Positions 1 to 9,875 of a stretch of DNA of 64,000 nt are shown piece by piece (within the stretch, counting starts at the first letter, position 1; every line of letters starts with the position of its first letter). The notes under the pieces were generated by a model that was not told where the DNA came from, did no database searches, and saw only the letters and a program-made list of their open reading frames with translations. The position numbers and the translations under genes are program-made. Source of the DNA: Mesorhizobium carmichaelinearum (lineage in GTDB: Bacteria > Pseudomonadota > Alphaproteobacteria > Rhizobiales > Rhizobiaceae); the NCBI RefSeq assembly GCF_900199455.1, contig NZ_FZQR01000007.1:124001-188000 (forward strand). Reading direction: 5' to 3'.

Positions 1-1
1 C

Positions 2-844
2 GGCATAGGCGAGGGTGAATCCGTCGCCGCGCTGACGACCCCGCCATCGGCGACGAATGCGCCGGCCGCGCCACCACCGGCTGCAGCCGCACCCGCCGCG
101 GCGGCACCAGCCGCGGCCACACCTGCCGCGGCCGCACCCGCGGCAGGCACCGCGCCCGCCGCAACCCCGCCTGTCAACGGAACCGCACCCGCGGCGCCGG
201 CCGATGCTGCTGCCACGCCGCCGCCCGCGCCGGCAGGTGCTGCGCCCGCAGCACCGGCGGCCGCGGCTCCAGCGACGGCAACCTCGGTGCCGGTCGGCCA
301 GAAGGCGATCTTCTATGAGGAGCGCACCAGCACCGCGCAGGGTTCGGCCGAGCCCGGCAGCATCGTCTGGTCGCTGGTGCAGGAATCGCCTGGCGGTGAC
401 CTGCCGCCCGAGCCGGCGATCCGCGCCGAGGCAACCATTCCCGGCAAGGACATCCAGTTGCGCATGACCATCCGCCGCAACACCGACCAGACACTGCCGG
501 CCAGCCATATCATCGAGATGATCTTCCTGACGCCTGACGGTTTTGAGGGCGGCGGTGTCGACAACATATTGCGCGTCGCGATGAAGAGCTCGGAACAGGA
601 TGCCGGCAGCCCGCTGATCGGCATTCCGGCCAAGATCGCCGACGGCTTCTTCCTCGTCGCGCTCAACGACACCAAGGCCGACGAGGACGCCAACATGACC
701 TTGCTGCGCGGCCAGGACTGGATTGACGTGCCGGTTGTCTACAAGACCGGACGGCGGGCGCTGTTGACGATGGAAAAAGGCATCCCCGGCGAGAAGGTGT
801 TCGACGAGGCGATCAAGGCCTGGCAGGCCAAGACGGCGGGCTGA
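2..844 (+). CDS. Ala/Pro-rich protein with C-terminal globular domain, 5' truncated
   Basis: The reading frame is open from the left window edge, so the start codon lies outside; about 280 codons are visible. The first 95 or so visible residues are an almost pure Ala/Pro linker (repeated PAAA-type units). A globular part of about 185 residues follows, beginning near GQKAIFYEERTS and ending at TGA 842-844. I do not recognise the domain. The architecture, a low-complexity linker followed by a compact domain, is common in envelope-associated proteins of rhizobia, where the linker spans periplasm or cell wall; an N-terminal membrane anchor would be expected in the missing part. The very high GC of the linker creates open shadows on other frames. 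Certain to be coding from the frame continuity; function unknown. Confidence 0.8.
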   Translation, partial: GIGEGESVAALTTPPSATNAPAAPPPAAAAPAAAAPAAATPAAAAPAAGTAPAATPPVNGTAPAAPADAAATPPPAPAGAAPAAPAAAAPATATSVPVGQKAIFYEERTSTAQGSAEPGSIVWSLVQESPGGDLPPEPAIRAEATIPGKDIQLRMTIRRNTDQTLPASHIIEMIFLTPDGFEGGGVDNILRVAMKSSEQDAGSPLIGIPAKIADGFFLVALNDTKADEDANMTLLRGQDWIDVPVVYKTGRRALLTMEKGIPGEKVFDEAIKAWQAKTAG

Positions 845-875
845 AAAAGGCGGCGCAACAGTCGCCTTCGTTCAG

Positions 876-935
876 ACTCTTTGTCTTGACGCAATTCCGG
901 ACGGAAAACCGCGTCACACTTTTCCTGGAATTGCT
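876..935. repeat. Dispersed palindromic repeat, 3' half copy
   Basis: The arms GCAATTCC (891-898) and GGAATTGC (927-934) flank a core with GGAAAACCG and CACACTTTTCC. The same sequence recurs almost exactly within 52347-52410, so this is a dispersed intergenic repeat rather than a gene-specific terminator. It ends at the stop codon of the ccdB-like gene and lies downstream of two convergent genes, so it may also act as a terminator-like hairpin. Confidence 0.75.
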
Positions 936-1235
936 TCAGAAGCCCTGGAACAGCATGTCGAGCGCGGCGACGATGTCGTCGTGATGCTTCGTCAGGTTCA
1001 GCCGGGTTTCACCCAATTCGCTTGCCGGAACGGTGGCAATCAGGTGTGTCGCCATGACCAGCTTCCGGCCATTGATCTCGAAGATCGGATGAAGCTTTCG
1101 CATTGGCGGCGGCACCGCTGCTACCGGCAGCAGCGGGACGACTACCCGCGTCTTGAAATTGTCGAGCAGGTCGGATTGAACGTCGAGCAGATAGTTGCCT
1201 TCGATCCGACCGGCGAAGACATCATAGCGGGGCAT
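936..1235 (-). CDS. ccdB: CcdB-type toxin
   Basis: A 99-residue protein starting MPRYDVFAG, with the central V-V-V-P-L-L strand and the final LDMLFQGF expected of the CcdB fold. CcdB proteins poison DNA gyrase and are neutralised by CcdA. The end resembles CcdB (usually ...GI-like C-terminus), but the exact last residues, which matter for gyrase poisoning, differ, so activity is not assured. Its ATG overlaps the stop of the antitoxin gene by one base (TGATG), giving strict translational coupling. Length and gene order (antitoxin first) are normal for chromosomal ccd modules. Confidence 0.9.
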   Translation of the reverse strand: MPRYDVFAGRIEGNYLLDVQSDLLDNFKTRVVVPLLPVAAVPPPMRKLHPIFEINGRKLVMATHLIATVPASELGETRLNLTKHHDDIVAALDMLFQGF

Positions 1236-1477
1236 CAGAACTGCCGATACTCTTCCAAGGGGATGCCGTGTTTTTCGACGTAGTCGTTCCAGGCGTCCAT
1301 CGTGGCGCGGTTCTCAAGCTTCCACAGCCGCGTTTTTTCAGCCGCCACCGCTTCTGCGATGCCAGCTTCCGCAGCACGCGAGACATTCACGTCCAGCCCT
1401 TTGGCTTCCCTCATGAGGTTGGAATCGATCGACAGATTGGCTGGCTGCCGGATCGCATTCAAGGCAATCTTACGCAT
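1235..1477 (-). CDS. ccdA: CcdA-type antitoxin
   Basis: An 80-residue antitoxin starting MRKIALNAIR, with a short N-terminal ribbon-helix-helix DNA-binding segment (LSIDSNLMREAKGLDVNVSR) and the acidic C-terminal tail WNDYVEKHGIPLEEYRQF that wraps CcdB in this family. A longer frame begins at 1513, but the ATG at 1477 has GGAGG five bases upstream while the upstream ATG has none, so 1477 is the better start. The upstream ATG itself lies inside a likely operator. The protein probably represses its own operon through the paired 8-bp palindromes at 1493-1513, with CcdB as co-repressor, as known for the family. Confidence 0.88.
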   Translation of the reverse strand: MRKIALNAIRQPANLSIDSNLMREAKGLDVNVSRAAEAGIAEAVAAEKTRLWKLENRATMDAWNDYVEKHGIPLEEYRQF

Positions 1478-1492
1478 AATAGCCTCCGCAAC

Positions 1493-1529
1493 ATGCGCAT
1501 AATGTATGCGCATTTCCGCACGGAGGCAA
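1493..1529 (-). promoter_or_regulatory. Putative ccdAB promoter and autorepressor operator
   Basis: Two copies of the self-palindromic octamer ATGCGCAT (1493-1500 and 1506-1513) are separated by 5 bp. On the minus strand a -35-like TTGCCT (1524-1529) and -10-like TACATT (1501-1506) are spaced by 17 bp, so the octamers flank and overlap the -10. Ribbon-helix-helix antitoxins bind such tandem short palindromes. Inferred, not shown. Confidence 0.5.
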
Positions 1530-1601
1530 TAATCGAGCGACTATGCGTGAGGCGCCCGGCCCTCCGCTATGGCTCCCAGCCCTTCGGGCGTTCAATCCCT
1601 T

Positions 1602-1705
1602 CGAAAGGTCCACTGGACCTTTCGATTCGCCCGAAGGCGAACCGGGCTTTCACCGTTCGTCGCTTTAATCGACAAATCGTTGTCGATTGATCGGCCTACG
1701 GCCGA
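1602..1705. repeat. Cluster of three perfect hairpins
   Basis: Three palindromes follow one another: arms CGAAAGGTCCA/TGGACCTTTCG (1602-1624), AATCGACAA/TTGTCGATT (1667-1688) and TCGGCC/GGCCGA (1691-1705). They lie between the start side of ccdAB and the 3' end of the ABC-F gene, both on the minus strand. They could terminate the ABC-F transcript, or be a mosaic repeat element. No ORF is supported here. Confidence 0.6.
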
Positions 1706-1712
1706 ACGCTCC

Positions 1713-3533
<1,821 letters not shown>

Positions 3534-3534
3534 G

Positions 3535-4194
3535 TCAGCTTTCAGGTAGTGGATACGGATGCGCGAGCAGCAGTGCGCGGCCGTGGCCGAGTGCGATTTC
3601 GAGGCGACCCCCGGTCTTGTCGAACTTGACCTCGTTGGAGATGGTCAAGGACGAACCGAAGGCCACCTCGACCTGGCTCAGCGGCCATTTCGCGCCAGTG
3701 ACGGTCAGGCCGGCAAGTTCGGAAAAGCCGAGGATCGAAAACAGCGTGCCGTCTGCATAGTCGAAGCCGGCCGTTCCCAACAGCAGAGGGATACCTTCCT
3801 GGGCGCCGCTGGTCAGCAGCACGTCCGTTCCGGCCTCGGCCAGGCGCAGGCCGAGCGCCAGATGCAGGAAAGCGTGGTCGGCACGCTTGCCGCCGAAGGC
3901 GCCTGCCAACACCAGCCGGGTCGCGCCGCGCTCGAGGGCTGCCGCGATCGCCAGTTCGCCGTCGGTCTTGTCCTTCTCCGCCGGGAAGGTCTGGCGGGGC
4001 ACTGCGGCAAGGTCGGCGGGCAGATCGGCCGGAACCGAATCGAAATCGCCCACCCACAGTTCGGGCACAAGGCCGAGCAGCCGGGCATGGCCGATGCCGG
4101 CATCGGCGGCGATGACGCGCGAGCCTTCGACCTGGCGGTCGAGCCGGGGCGTGCGGATGAGATCGCCGCCAAGCAGGATGGTGAATGTGCTCAT
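3535..4194 (-). CDS. thiN: Thiamine pyrophosphokinase
   Basis: A 219-residue cytosolic enzyme that transfers pyrophosphate from ATP to thiamine, making the cofactor TPP. Visible family motifs are ADAGIGHARLLG, VGDFDSVP (the GDxDS nucleotide/metal motif), EKDKTDGELAI (the KDxTD motif) and GAFGGKRADHAFLH (the GxxGGRxDH motif). The C-terminal part has the thiamine-binding S-N-E element (LTISNEV). It is divergent from the thiBPQ transporter operon, which imports its substrate; the riboswitch reads on the other strand, so this gene itself may not be TPP-regulated. The downstream ABC-F gene is separated by one base. Confidence 0.93.
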   Translation of the reverse strand: MSTFTILLGGDLIRTPRLDRQVEGSRVIAADAGIGHARLLGLVPELWVGDFDSVPADLPADLAAVPRQTFPAEKDKTDGELAIAAALERGATRLVLAGAFGGKRADHAFLHLALGLRLAEAGTDVLLTSGAQEGIPLLLGTAGFDYADGTLFSILGFSELAGLTVTGAKWPLSQVEVAFGSSLTISNEVKFDKTGGRLEIALGHGRALLLAHPYPLPES

Positions 4195-4282
4195 ATCTGG
4201 TGGCCTGTACCAGCCCGGCAGCGGAAACGGAAGGCCGGCAAACTGCCACTTGCGCGGTTCCTCGGCCGGGCTTATGTCTCGA

Positions 4283-4389
4283 AACGCTCTAACGGGGTGC
4301 CGGACGCGATCTTCGCGGACCGGCTGAGAGGCAATCTCGCCAACCCGCTGAACCTGATCCGGTTTGTACCGGCGGAGGGATTAGACGTT
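4283..4389 (+). promoter_or_regulatory. TPP riboswitch (THI element)
   Basis: Conserved THI-box blocks are present in order and spacing: ACGGGGTGC (4292-4300), GGCTGAGAGG (4322-4331), ACCCGCTGAACCTGATC (4343-4359) and TACCGGCGGAGGGAT (4367-4381). The P1 stem is formed by 4283-4291 (AACGCTCTA) with 4382-4389 (TAGACGTT), with one bulge. It lies 51 bases upstream of thiB and is oriented with it. High TPP is expected to shut expression, in Gram-negatives mostly by blocking the Shine-Dalgarno site; GAAGGAGG near 4428-4435 is the candidate target. Confidence 0.95.
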
Positions 4390-4440
4390 TCGGACAGTCC
4401 GACGCCTCAATTCCTTTCAATTCGAACGAAGGAGGCGCCG

Positions 4441-5439
4441 ATGCGCACGCTTTTATACGCTCTTGTTTCAGCCATGGTCGTGGCGCTGTCCGGGCCGGCC
4501 TTGGCCAAGGACAAGCTCACCGTCTACACTTATGAGAGCTTCACCGCCGACTGGGGTCCTGGCCCGGTGGTGAAGAAGGCATTCGAGGCCGACTGCGGCT
4601 GCGATGTCGAGTTCGTCTCGGTCGCCGATGGCGTGGCGCTGCTCAACCGCGTCAAGCTCGAAGGCGCGTCGACCAAGGCCGATATCGTGCTCGGCCTCGA
4701 CACCAATCTCACCGCCGATGCCAAGGCTAGCGGGTTGTTTGCTCCACATGGCGCGGTGTCCGATATCAACGTGCCGGGTGGCTGGAGCGACGACACTTTT
4801 GTTCCGTTCGACTACGGCTACTTCGCTGTCGTCTATGACACCGAAAAGCTGAAGAGCCCGCCCAAGAGCCTCAAGGAATTGGTCGAGGGCAGTGCCGACG
4901 ACAAGATCGTCATCCAGGATCCGCGCACTTCGACGCCGGGCCTCGGCCTGCTGTTGTGGGTGAAGTCGGTCTATGGCGACAAGGCGCCGGAGGCCTGGGC
5001 CAAGCTCAAGGCCAAGGTGCTGACCGTGACGCCGGGCTGGAGCGAGGCCTATGGCCTGTTCACCAAAGGCGAGGCGCCGATGGTGCTGTCCTACACCACG
5101 TCGCCGGCCTACCACATGGTCGCGGAGAACACCGAGCGCTACCAGGCGGCTTCCTTCGAGGAAGGCGAGTATCTGCAGATCGAGGTCGCTGGCATCACCA
5201 CGACCGGCGCCAAGAACCCGCTGGCGGCAAAATTCATCGCCTTCATGACCGGACCGAAATTCCAGGATGCCATCCCCGAGACCAACTGGATGTTCCCGGC
5301 CGGCAAGACCGACAAGCCGCTCAACCCCGCCTTCGACAAGCTGGTCAAGCCGACCAAGACCTTGCTGTTCAGCCCCGAAGAGGTCGCCGCCAACCGCAAG
5401 GCCTGGGTGGATGAATGGTTGGCGGTGATGAGCAAGTAG
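4441..5439 (+). CDS. thiB: Thiamine ABC transporter, periplasmic binding protein
   Basis: A 332-residue protein beginning with a Sec signal peptide (MRTLLYALVSAMVVALSGPALA, cleavage before KDKL). The mature sequence starts LTVYTYESFTADWGPGP and continues with typical ThiB/TbpA features (ADIVLGLD, VPFDYGYFAVVYD, QDPRTSTPGLGLLLW). It binds thiamine and TPP in the periplasm and delivers it to ThiPQ. The start is chosen because AAGGAGG lies a few bases upstream and it opens directly into the signal peptide. First gene of a riboswitch-led operon; the 218-bp gap before thiP holds a large palindromic repeat, which could uncouple the level of ThiB from ThiPQ. Confidence 0.95.
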   Translation: MRTLLYALVSAMVVALSGPALAKDKLTVYTYESFTADWGPGPVVKKAFEADCGCDVEFVSVADGVALLNRVKLEGASTKADIVLGLDTNLTADAKASGLFAPHGAVSDINVPGGWSDDTFVPFDYGYFAVVYDTEKLKSPPKSLKELVEGSADDKIVIQDPRTSTPGLGLLLWVKSVYGDKAPEAWAKLKAKVLTVTPGWSEAYGLFTKGEAPMVLSYTTSPAYHMVAENTERYQAASFEEGEYLQIEVAGITTTGAKNPLAAKFIAFMTGPKFQDAIPETNWMFPAGKTDKPLNPAFDKLVKPTKTLLFSPEEVAANRKAWVDEWLAVMSK

Positions 5440-5474
5440 GTTTGAGGCAAACCGATCGAAGATGAGTGCTCTAC

Positions 5475-5636
5475 GGCGCCCCCCTCTGTCCTGCCGGACA
5501 TCTCCCCCACAAGGGGGGAGATCGAATGTCATCGGTGATTTCGCCAATCGCCAACGCTGCAGATGTGAGCGAGGCGCTGAAACAGCCAATCTCCCCCCTC
5601 GTGGGGGAGATGTCCGGCAGGACAGAGGGGGGCGCC
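5475..5636. repeat. Large inverted repeat with 48-bp arms between thiB and thiP
   Basis: The left arm 5475-5522 starts GGCGCCCCCCTCTGTCCTGC; the right arm 5589-5636 is its near-perfect reverse complement ending AGGGGGGCGCC, with a 66-bp loop. Each arm ends in its own small hairpin (CTCCCCC...GGGGGAG). Such elements are multicopy in mesorhizobial genomes. In the thiBPQ transcript it would form a very stable structure that could protect thiB mRNA or reduce read-through. Confidence 0.9.
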
Positions 5637-5657
5637 AAGGAACGCAACCCTCTATAA

Positions 5658-7304
5658 GTGCCGCGGGGCGGAGACGGGTGGTCGAGCGTGCAACGCGCTG
5701 ACCCCCGCATCAGCGCCGGCATCATCGCGCTCGCCGCCATCACGCTGCTGATCGGCGGCGCGTTTGCCGGGCTGCTTGTCGAAGGCGCCCATGACCTTTC
5801 GGGCGCCTGGGCGGCCTTCGATCCCTATCTGCTGCGTGTCGTGCGCTTCACGCTCTGGCAGGCAATCCTTTCGACACTGCTTTCGGTCATACCAGCGCTG
5901 TTCGTGGCGCGTGCCTTGTCGCGGCATCCGCGCTTTTTCGGCCGCGCCTTCATCCTGCAGCTCTTCGCTGTGCCGCTGGCGCTGCCGGCGATCGTCGCGG
6001 CGCTCGGCATCCTGGCGCTTTATGGCCGCGCCGGCTATTTCGCCGGCGTGTTCAGCGCGATTGGCGGCCAGGGTTGGCCGGGCATTTACGGCCTGTCCGG
6101 TATTCTCGTCGCCCATGTCTTCTTCAATTTGCCGTTGGCGACGCGGCTGTTTCTCGAGGCGCTGCGGACCATTCCCGCCGACCAGTGGCGGCTGGCGAAC
6201 CAGCTCGGCATGGGGGCGCTGTCGGCGTTCCGGCTGATCGAATGGCCGACGCTGCGCGCCGCTCTGCCGGGCGTCGCCGGGCTGGTCTTCATGCTCTGCA
6301 TCACGTCCTTCACCATCGTTTTGACGCTTGGCGGTGGGCCGGCCGCGACGACGCTGGAGGTCGGCATTTACCAGGCGCTGCGCTTCGATTTCGATCCGGC
6401 GCGGGCTGTCGCCCTGACGATGCTGCAGATCGCCCTGACCTTCGTCGTGGTGCTGGTGCTGACGCGGCTTGGCGCCAATGTCGTCGGCGACACCAACCTG
6501 CCGGTTGCGCCGCGCCGCTATCTCTCCGTCAACGGGACAGAAACCACGCTGAACGCCGTTCTCATCGTGCTGGCGCTGCTGTTCGTTGTCGGGCCGATGG
6601 CCGCGACCGTAATGGCGGGCTTGGGCGCCGATCTCGGCCGGCTTGCCGGCGAGGCGACTGTCCGGCAAGCGACGCTCACCAGTGCCGTGCTTGCCTTCCT
6701 GTCGGCGCTGCTCGCGGTGATGTTGTCGCTGGCCCTGACCATGGCACGCCGGGCGCTGGCGCTGAACCGCCGCGCCGGTCCAAAAACACTGCTCGAACAT
6801 ACCACCGACACCGGCGCCAGCTTTGTCTTGGTCGTGCCGCCCATCGTCATCGGCGCCGGCTGGTTCCTCCTGCTGCGCCATGCCGGCGACGTCTTTGCCA
6901 TTGCGCCGGTCATGGTCGTCACGGTCAACGCGGTGATGGCGATGCCCTTTGCACTGCGTGCCGTCCGCCCCGCCTATGATGCGGCGAGCGAGCGTCACGA
7001 ACGGCTCTGCGCACAGCTTGGCATTTCCGGCTGGGCCAGGTTGCGTCTGGTCGACTGGCCGTCATTGCGGCGTCCGCTCGCCACCGCTTTTGCTTTCGCC
7101 ATGGCGCTGTCGCTCGGCGATCTCGGTGTCATCGCGCTGTTCGGCAGTGATTCCGTGCAGACCTTGCCCTACCTTCTCCTGGCGCGCATGGGCAGCTACC
7201 GCACAGAGGACGCCGCTGGACTGGCGCTGTTGCTTGGCCTGGTCTGCCTCGCTTTGGTGCTGGCTGCGGATTGGCTGGGAAGGGAAAAGGTCCGCAATGT
7301 CTGA
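5658..7304 (+). CDS. thiP: Thiamine ABC transporter permease
   Basis: A 548-residue inner-membrane protein made of two fused permease halves with about 12 hydrophobic segments. Each half carries an EAA-type loop that contacts the ATPase: around ALRTIPADQWRLANQLGMG in the first half and HERLCAQLGISGWARLRLVDWP in the second. Single-polypeptide fused permeases are standard for ThiP. The start is uncertain: GTG 5658 and GTG 5688 are both possible and neither has a strong ribosome site; 5688 would remove ten charged residues before the first membrane helix. It overlaps thiQ by 8 bases (ATGTCTGA), so the two are translationally coupled. Confidence 0.93.
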   Translation: MPRGGDGWSSVQRADPRISAGIIALAAITLLIGGAFAGLLVEGAHDLSGAWAAFDPYLLRVVRFTLWQAILSTLLSVIPALFVARALSRHPRFFGRAFILQLFAVPLALPAIVAALGILALYGRAGYFAGVFSAIGGQGWPGIYGLSGILVAHVFFNLPLATRLFLEALRTIPADQWRLANQLGMGALSAFRLIEWPTLRAALPGVAGLVFMLCITSFTIVLTLGGGPAATTLEVGIYQALRFDFDPARAVALTMLQIALTFVVVLVLTRLGANVVGDTNLPVAPRRYLSVNGTETTLNAVLIVLALLFVVGPMAATVMAGLGADLGRLAGEATVRQATLTSAVLAFLSALLAVMLSLALTMARRALALNRRAGPKTLLEHTTDTGASFVLVVPPIVIGAGWFLLLRHAGDVFAIAPVMVVTVNAVMAMPFALRAVRPAYDAASERHERLCAQLGISGWARLRLVDWPSLRRPLATAFAFAMALSLGDLGVIALFGSDSVQTLPYLLLARMGSYRTEDAAGLALLLGLVCLALVLAADWLGREKVRNV

Positions 7305-8073
7305 CGGGGCGGTGGACAGGAAGGGCGTTCCGGTACGGCTGGACAAGGTCTCGTTCAGCTATGGCGAGGCGCCGATCGCCTTCGATGTCGCGTTCGCCGC
7401 GGCGGAAATCACCGCCATTATGGGGCCGAGCGGCTCGGGAAAGTCGACGCTGCTCAACCTCGTCGCCGGCTTCGAGACGCCGCAGTCCGGCCGCGTGCTG
7501 ATCGGCGGGACGGATGTCGCCGCCGTGCCACCGGCCGCACGGCCGGTGTCGATGGTGTTCCAGGAAAACAATCTTTTTGCCCATCTTTCCGTCGAGCAGA
7601 ATGTCGGGCTCGGCCGCTCGCCATCGCTACGGCTAACCGAGGCCGATCAGGCCGCCATCGCCGAGGCGTTGGAACGCACGGGCCTTGGCGGCAAGGAAAA
7701 ACGCTTGCCGCGCGAACTTTCCGGCGGCGAACGGCAGCGTGTTGCCTTGGCGCGCGTGCTGGTGCGCGATCGCCCGGTGCTTCTGCTCGACGAACCTTTT
7801 GCTTCGCTGGGGCCGGCCTTGCGCGACGACATGCTCGATCTGGTTGCCGGCTTGCATGCCGAACGTGGCATGACAGTGCTGTTCGTCACGCATCAGCCCC
7901 AGGATGCCCACCGAATCGGCCAGAATGTGGTGTTTCTGGACAATGGCACAGTCGCCGCCGTCGGCAGCGCGGACGATTTCTTTGCCGGGGCTGGTCCGGA
8001 GGCGTTCCGGCGCTATGTCGGTGAAAGTGCCGGGAATGCGGTATCACGAGATATTGCCCGGAAGCCGACATAA
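7297..8073 (+). CDS. thiQ: Thiamine ABC transporter ATP-binding protein
   Basis: A 258-residue ABC ATPase with Walker A GPSGSGKST (residues near 40-48), Q-loop VFQENNLF, signature LSGGERQR and Walker B VLLLDEPF followed by ASLGPALR. It energises thiamine import by ThiBP. The ATG at 7297 lies inside the end of thiP. The alternative upstream frame has no ribosome site. Last gene of the riboswitch-controlled operon, followed by a hairpin at 8174-8221. Confidence 0.94.
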   Translation: MSDGAVDRKGVPVRLDKVSFSYGEAPIAFDVAFAAAEITAIMGPSGSGKSTLLNLVAGFETPQSGRVLIGGTDVAAVPPAARPVSMVFQENNLFAHLSVEQNVGLGRSPSLRLTEADQAAIAEALERTGLGGKEKRLPRELSGGERQRVALARVLVRDRPVLLLDEPFASLGPALRDDMLDLVAGLHAERGMTVLFVTHQPQDAHRIGQNVVFLDNGTVAAVGSADDFFAGAGPEAFRRYVGESAGNAVSRDIARKPT

Positions 8074-8173
8074 TTTACGGTCAAACCGGCCTCAGGCGAT
8101 GGGGCGCTTGCTTGCCATGGCAGACGTAGTGTGGCTAGGTCCGCCCTACTGGTCGGCACAAGCCGTGATTTGC

Positions 8174-8229
8174 CTACAGCATCCGCCGCACGCCCCGAGG
8201 GACGCGCGACGGATGCTGTAGAAGTTTGT
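8174..8229 (+). terminator. Probable terminator after thiBPQ
   Basis: A 12-bp perfect stem CTACAGCATCCG (8174-8185)/CGGATGCTGTAG (8210-8221) with an inner GC-rich loop is followed by AAGTTTGTTTTT. This fits a Rho-independent terminator for the thiamine operon about 100 bases after thiQ. Confidence 0.65.
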
Positions 8230-8234
8230 TTTTA

Positions 8235-8282
8235 GCGCATGACGGGTTCCGAGGATCGCCCCCGATTTTCGTGGTCATGCGC
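8235..8282. repeat. Dispersed palindromic repeat copy
   Basis: Ends GCGCATGAC (8235-8243) and GTCATGCGC (8274-8282) pair exactly, around a core resembling the GAAAACCG...CACTTTTC core of the copies at 17654-17726 and 52305-52411, but diverged. It lies just upstream of the M48 protease gene. Confidence 0.55.
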
Positions 8283-8331
8283 CGGGACCTGAAAGGAAGC
8301 CGTTCTGGCGATCGGCGTCGACAAGCTACGA

Positions 8332-9801
8332 ATGAATCCGCTGGCGCGCTTTCTGGCGCTGGCCGGCTTTGCCGTGGCGCTGGCAAGCTGCCAGATGTTC
8401 ACGCCTCCGGAAGTCCAGGAGTCCGGCTTCCAGCCGTCCGACAGGCCGATCACGGTCGACAATGTCGGCGCAAACAACAAGCTCGCGGAACTCGCCAAGG
8501 CGCAGCATCCGCGCATCCTGGCCACCTACGGCGGTGAGTATTCCGATCCCAAGCTCGAGCGAATGGTTGCCAAGGTGGTCGGCAATCTGACCGTGGTGTC
8601 GGCGAACCCGACCCAGACCTATCGCATCACCATCCTGAATTCGCCCAACGTCAACGCCTTCGCGCTGCCGGGCGGCTATCTCTACATCACGCGCGGCCTT
8701 TTGGCGCTCGCCAACGATTCGTCCGAACTCGCCGCCGTCATCGCGCATGAGATGGGCCATGTCACCGCCAGTCACGGCCTGCAGCGTCAGCAGCTGGAGG
8801 CCGAGGAAGGTTTGGCGACCAAGGTCGTCTCGGATGTGCTCGGCGACAGCCCGACCGCCAAGGCGGCGCTGATCCGCGGCAAGCTTCGGCTGGCGCAGTT
8901 CTCGCGCAACCAGGAGCTGGAAGCCGACGCCATCGGCATCAAGTCGATCGGCGAAGCCGGCTACGATCCCTACGCCGCGGGCCGCTTCCTGCAGTCGATG
9001 TCGGCCTATACCGATTTCCGCTCGATCAGCGGCGCCACCGACGCCAGCCTCGACTTCCTGGCCACGCATCCCAACACGCCGCAGCGCATCGATCTGGCGC
9101 AACGCCATGCCCGCCAGTTCGGCGCCCCCGGCGTCGGCACGCGCGACCGCGATTCCTTCCTCGCCGGCATAGACGGCCTGCTCTATGGCGACACGCCGGA
9201 GGAAGGCTATGTGCGCGGCGAGACCTTCCTGCATCCGGGCCTCGGCGTGTCCTTCACGGTGCCGGATGGTTTCATCATCGACAATTCGGCGGCAGCGGTG
9301 ACGGCGACCGGGCCGGGCGACATCGCGATCCGCTTCGACGGCGTTTCGATAGACAAGAATCGCGCCCTGACGGACTATATCAGAAGCGGCTGGGTGGCCG
9401 GTCTCGACGACAGCACCGTCAAGCAGGAAACCATCAACGGCAATGAGGCCGCGACCGCGCATGCCGGTGCCGAAGGCTGGCAGTTCGACATCGCGGTGAT
9501 CCGGGCCGGCGGCCAGGTCTACCGGCTGCTGACTGCGGCACCGTCGGCCAGCACCTCGCTGGAAACGGTGGCGCGCTCGGTCAGCGGGTCGTTCCGTATC
9601 CTCAGTCCTGCTGAAAAGGCGGCCTTGAAGCCGCTGCATATCCGCGTGCTCACCGTGCAGCCGGGCCAGACCATGGGCTCGCTCGCCGCGCAGATGGTCG
9701 GCGTCGATCGTAAGCTCGACCTGTTCCGTGTGCTCAATGCGCTGTCTCCGGGGGCCGCGGTTTCGGCCGGCGACAAGGTCAAGATCGTCACCGACAAGTA
9801 A
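8332..9801 (+). CDS. M48 family zinc metalloprotease, lipoprotein
   Basis: A 489-residue envelope protease. The signal peptide ends in the lipobox LASC, so Cys20 is probably lipidated and the protein held at a membrane facing the periplasm. The zinc site is HEMGH (139-143) with the third ligand in QELEAD (Glu195), as in M48/BepA-type proteases. After the protease domain (to about 260) comes a beta-rich domain, and the C-terminal 50 residues (RVLTVQPGQTMGSLAAQM) look like a LysM-type or substrate-binding module. The role by family is quality control of outer-membrane proteins. It is convergent with the caspase-fold gene, 75 bp apart. Confidence 0.9.
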   Translation: MNPLARFLALAGFAVALASCQMFTPPEVQESGFQPSDRPITVDNVGANNKLAELAKAQHPRILATYGGEYSDPKLERMVAKVVGNLTVVSANPTQTYRITILNSPNVNAFALPGGYLYITRGLLALANDSSELAAVIAHEMGHVTASHGLQRQQLEAEEGLATKVVSDVLGDSPTAKAALIRGKLRLAQFSRNQELEADAIGIKSIGEAGYDPYAAGRFLQSMSAYTDFRSISGATDASLDFLATHPNTPQRIDLAQRHARQFGAPGVGTRDRDSFLAGIDGLLYGDTPEEGYVRGETFLHPGLGVSFTVPDGFIIDNSAAAVTATGPGDIAIRFDGVSIDKNRALTDYIRSGWVAGLDDSTVKQETINGNEAATAHAGAEGWQFDIAVIRAGGQVYRLLTAAPSASTSLETVARSVSGSFRILSPAEKAALKPLHIRVLTVQPGQTMGSLAAQMVGVDRKLDLFRVLNALSPGAAVSAGDKVKIVTDK

Positions 9802-9875
9802 GTCGGTATCGGCGTTCAGGCGGCTGCGGAATAGTCAGTTTCGACACTGCCTGTGCGGCCATGGCGTCGCTGTCG

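Noticed and set aside
5652..6998. Long minus-strand open frame opposite thiP
   Set aside because: Highly charged (Arg/Gln/Asp) without domains, opposite a clear two-half permease; antisense shadow.
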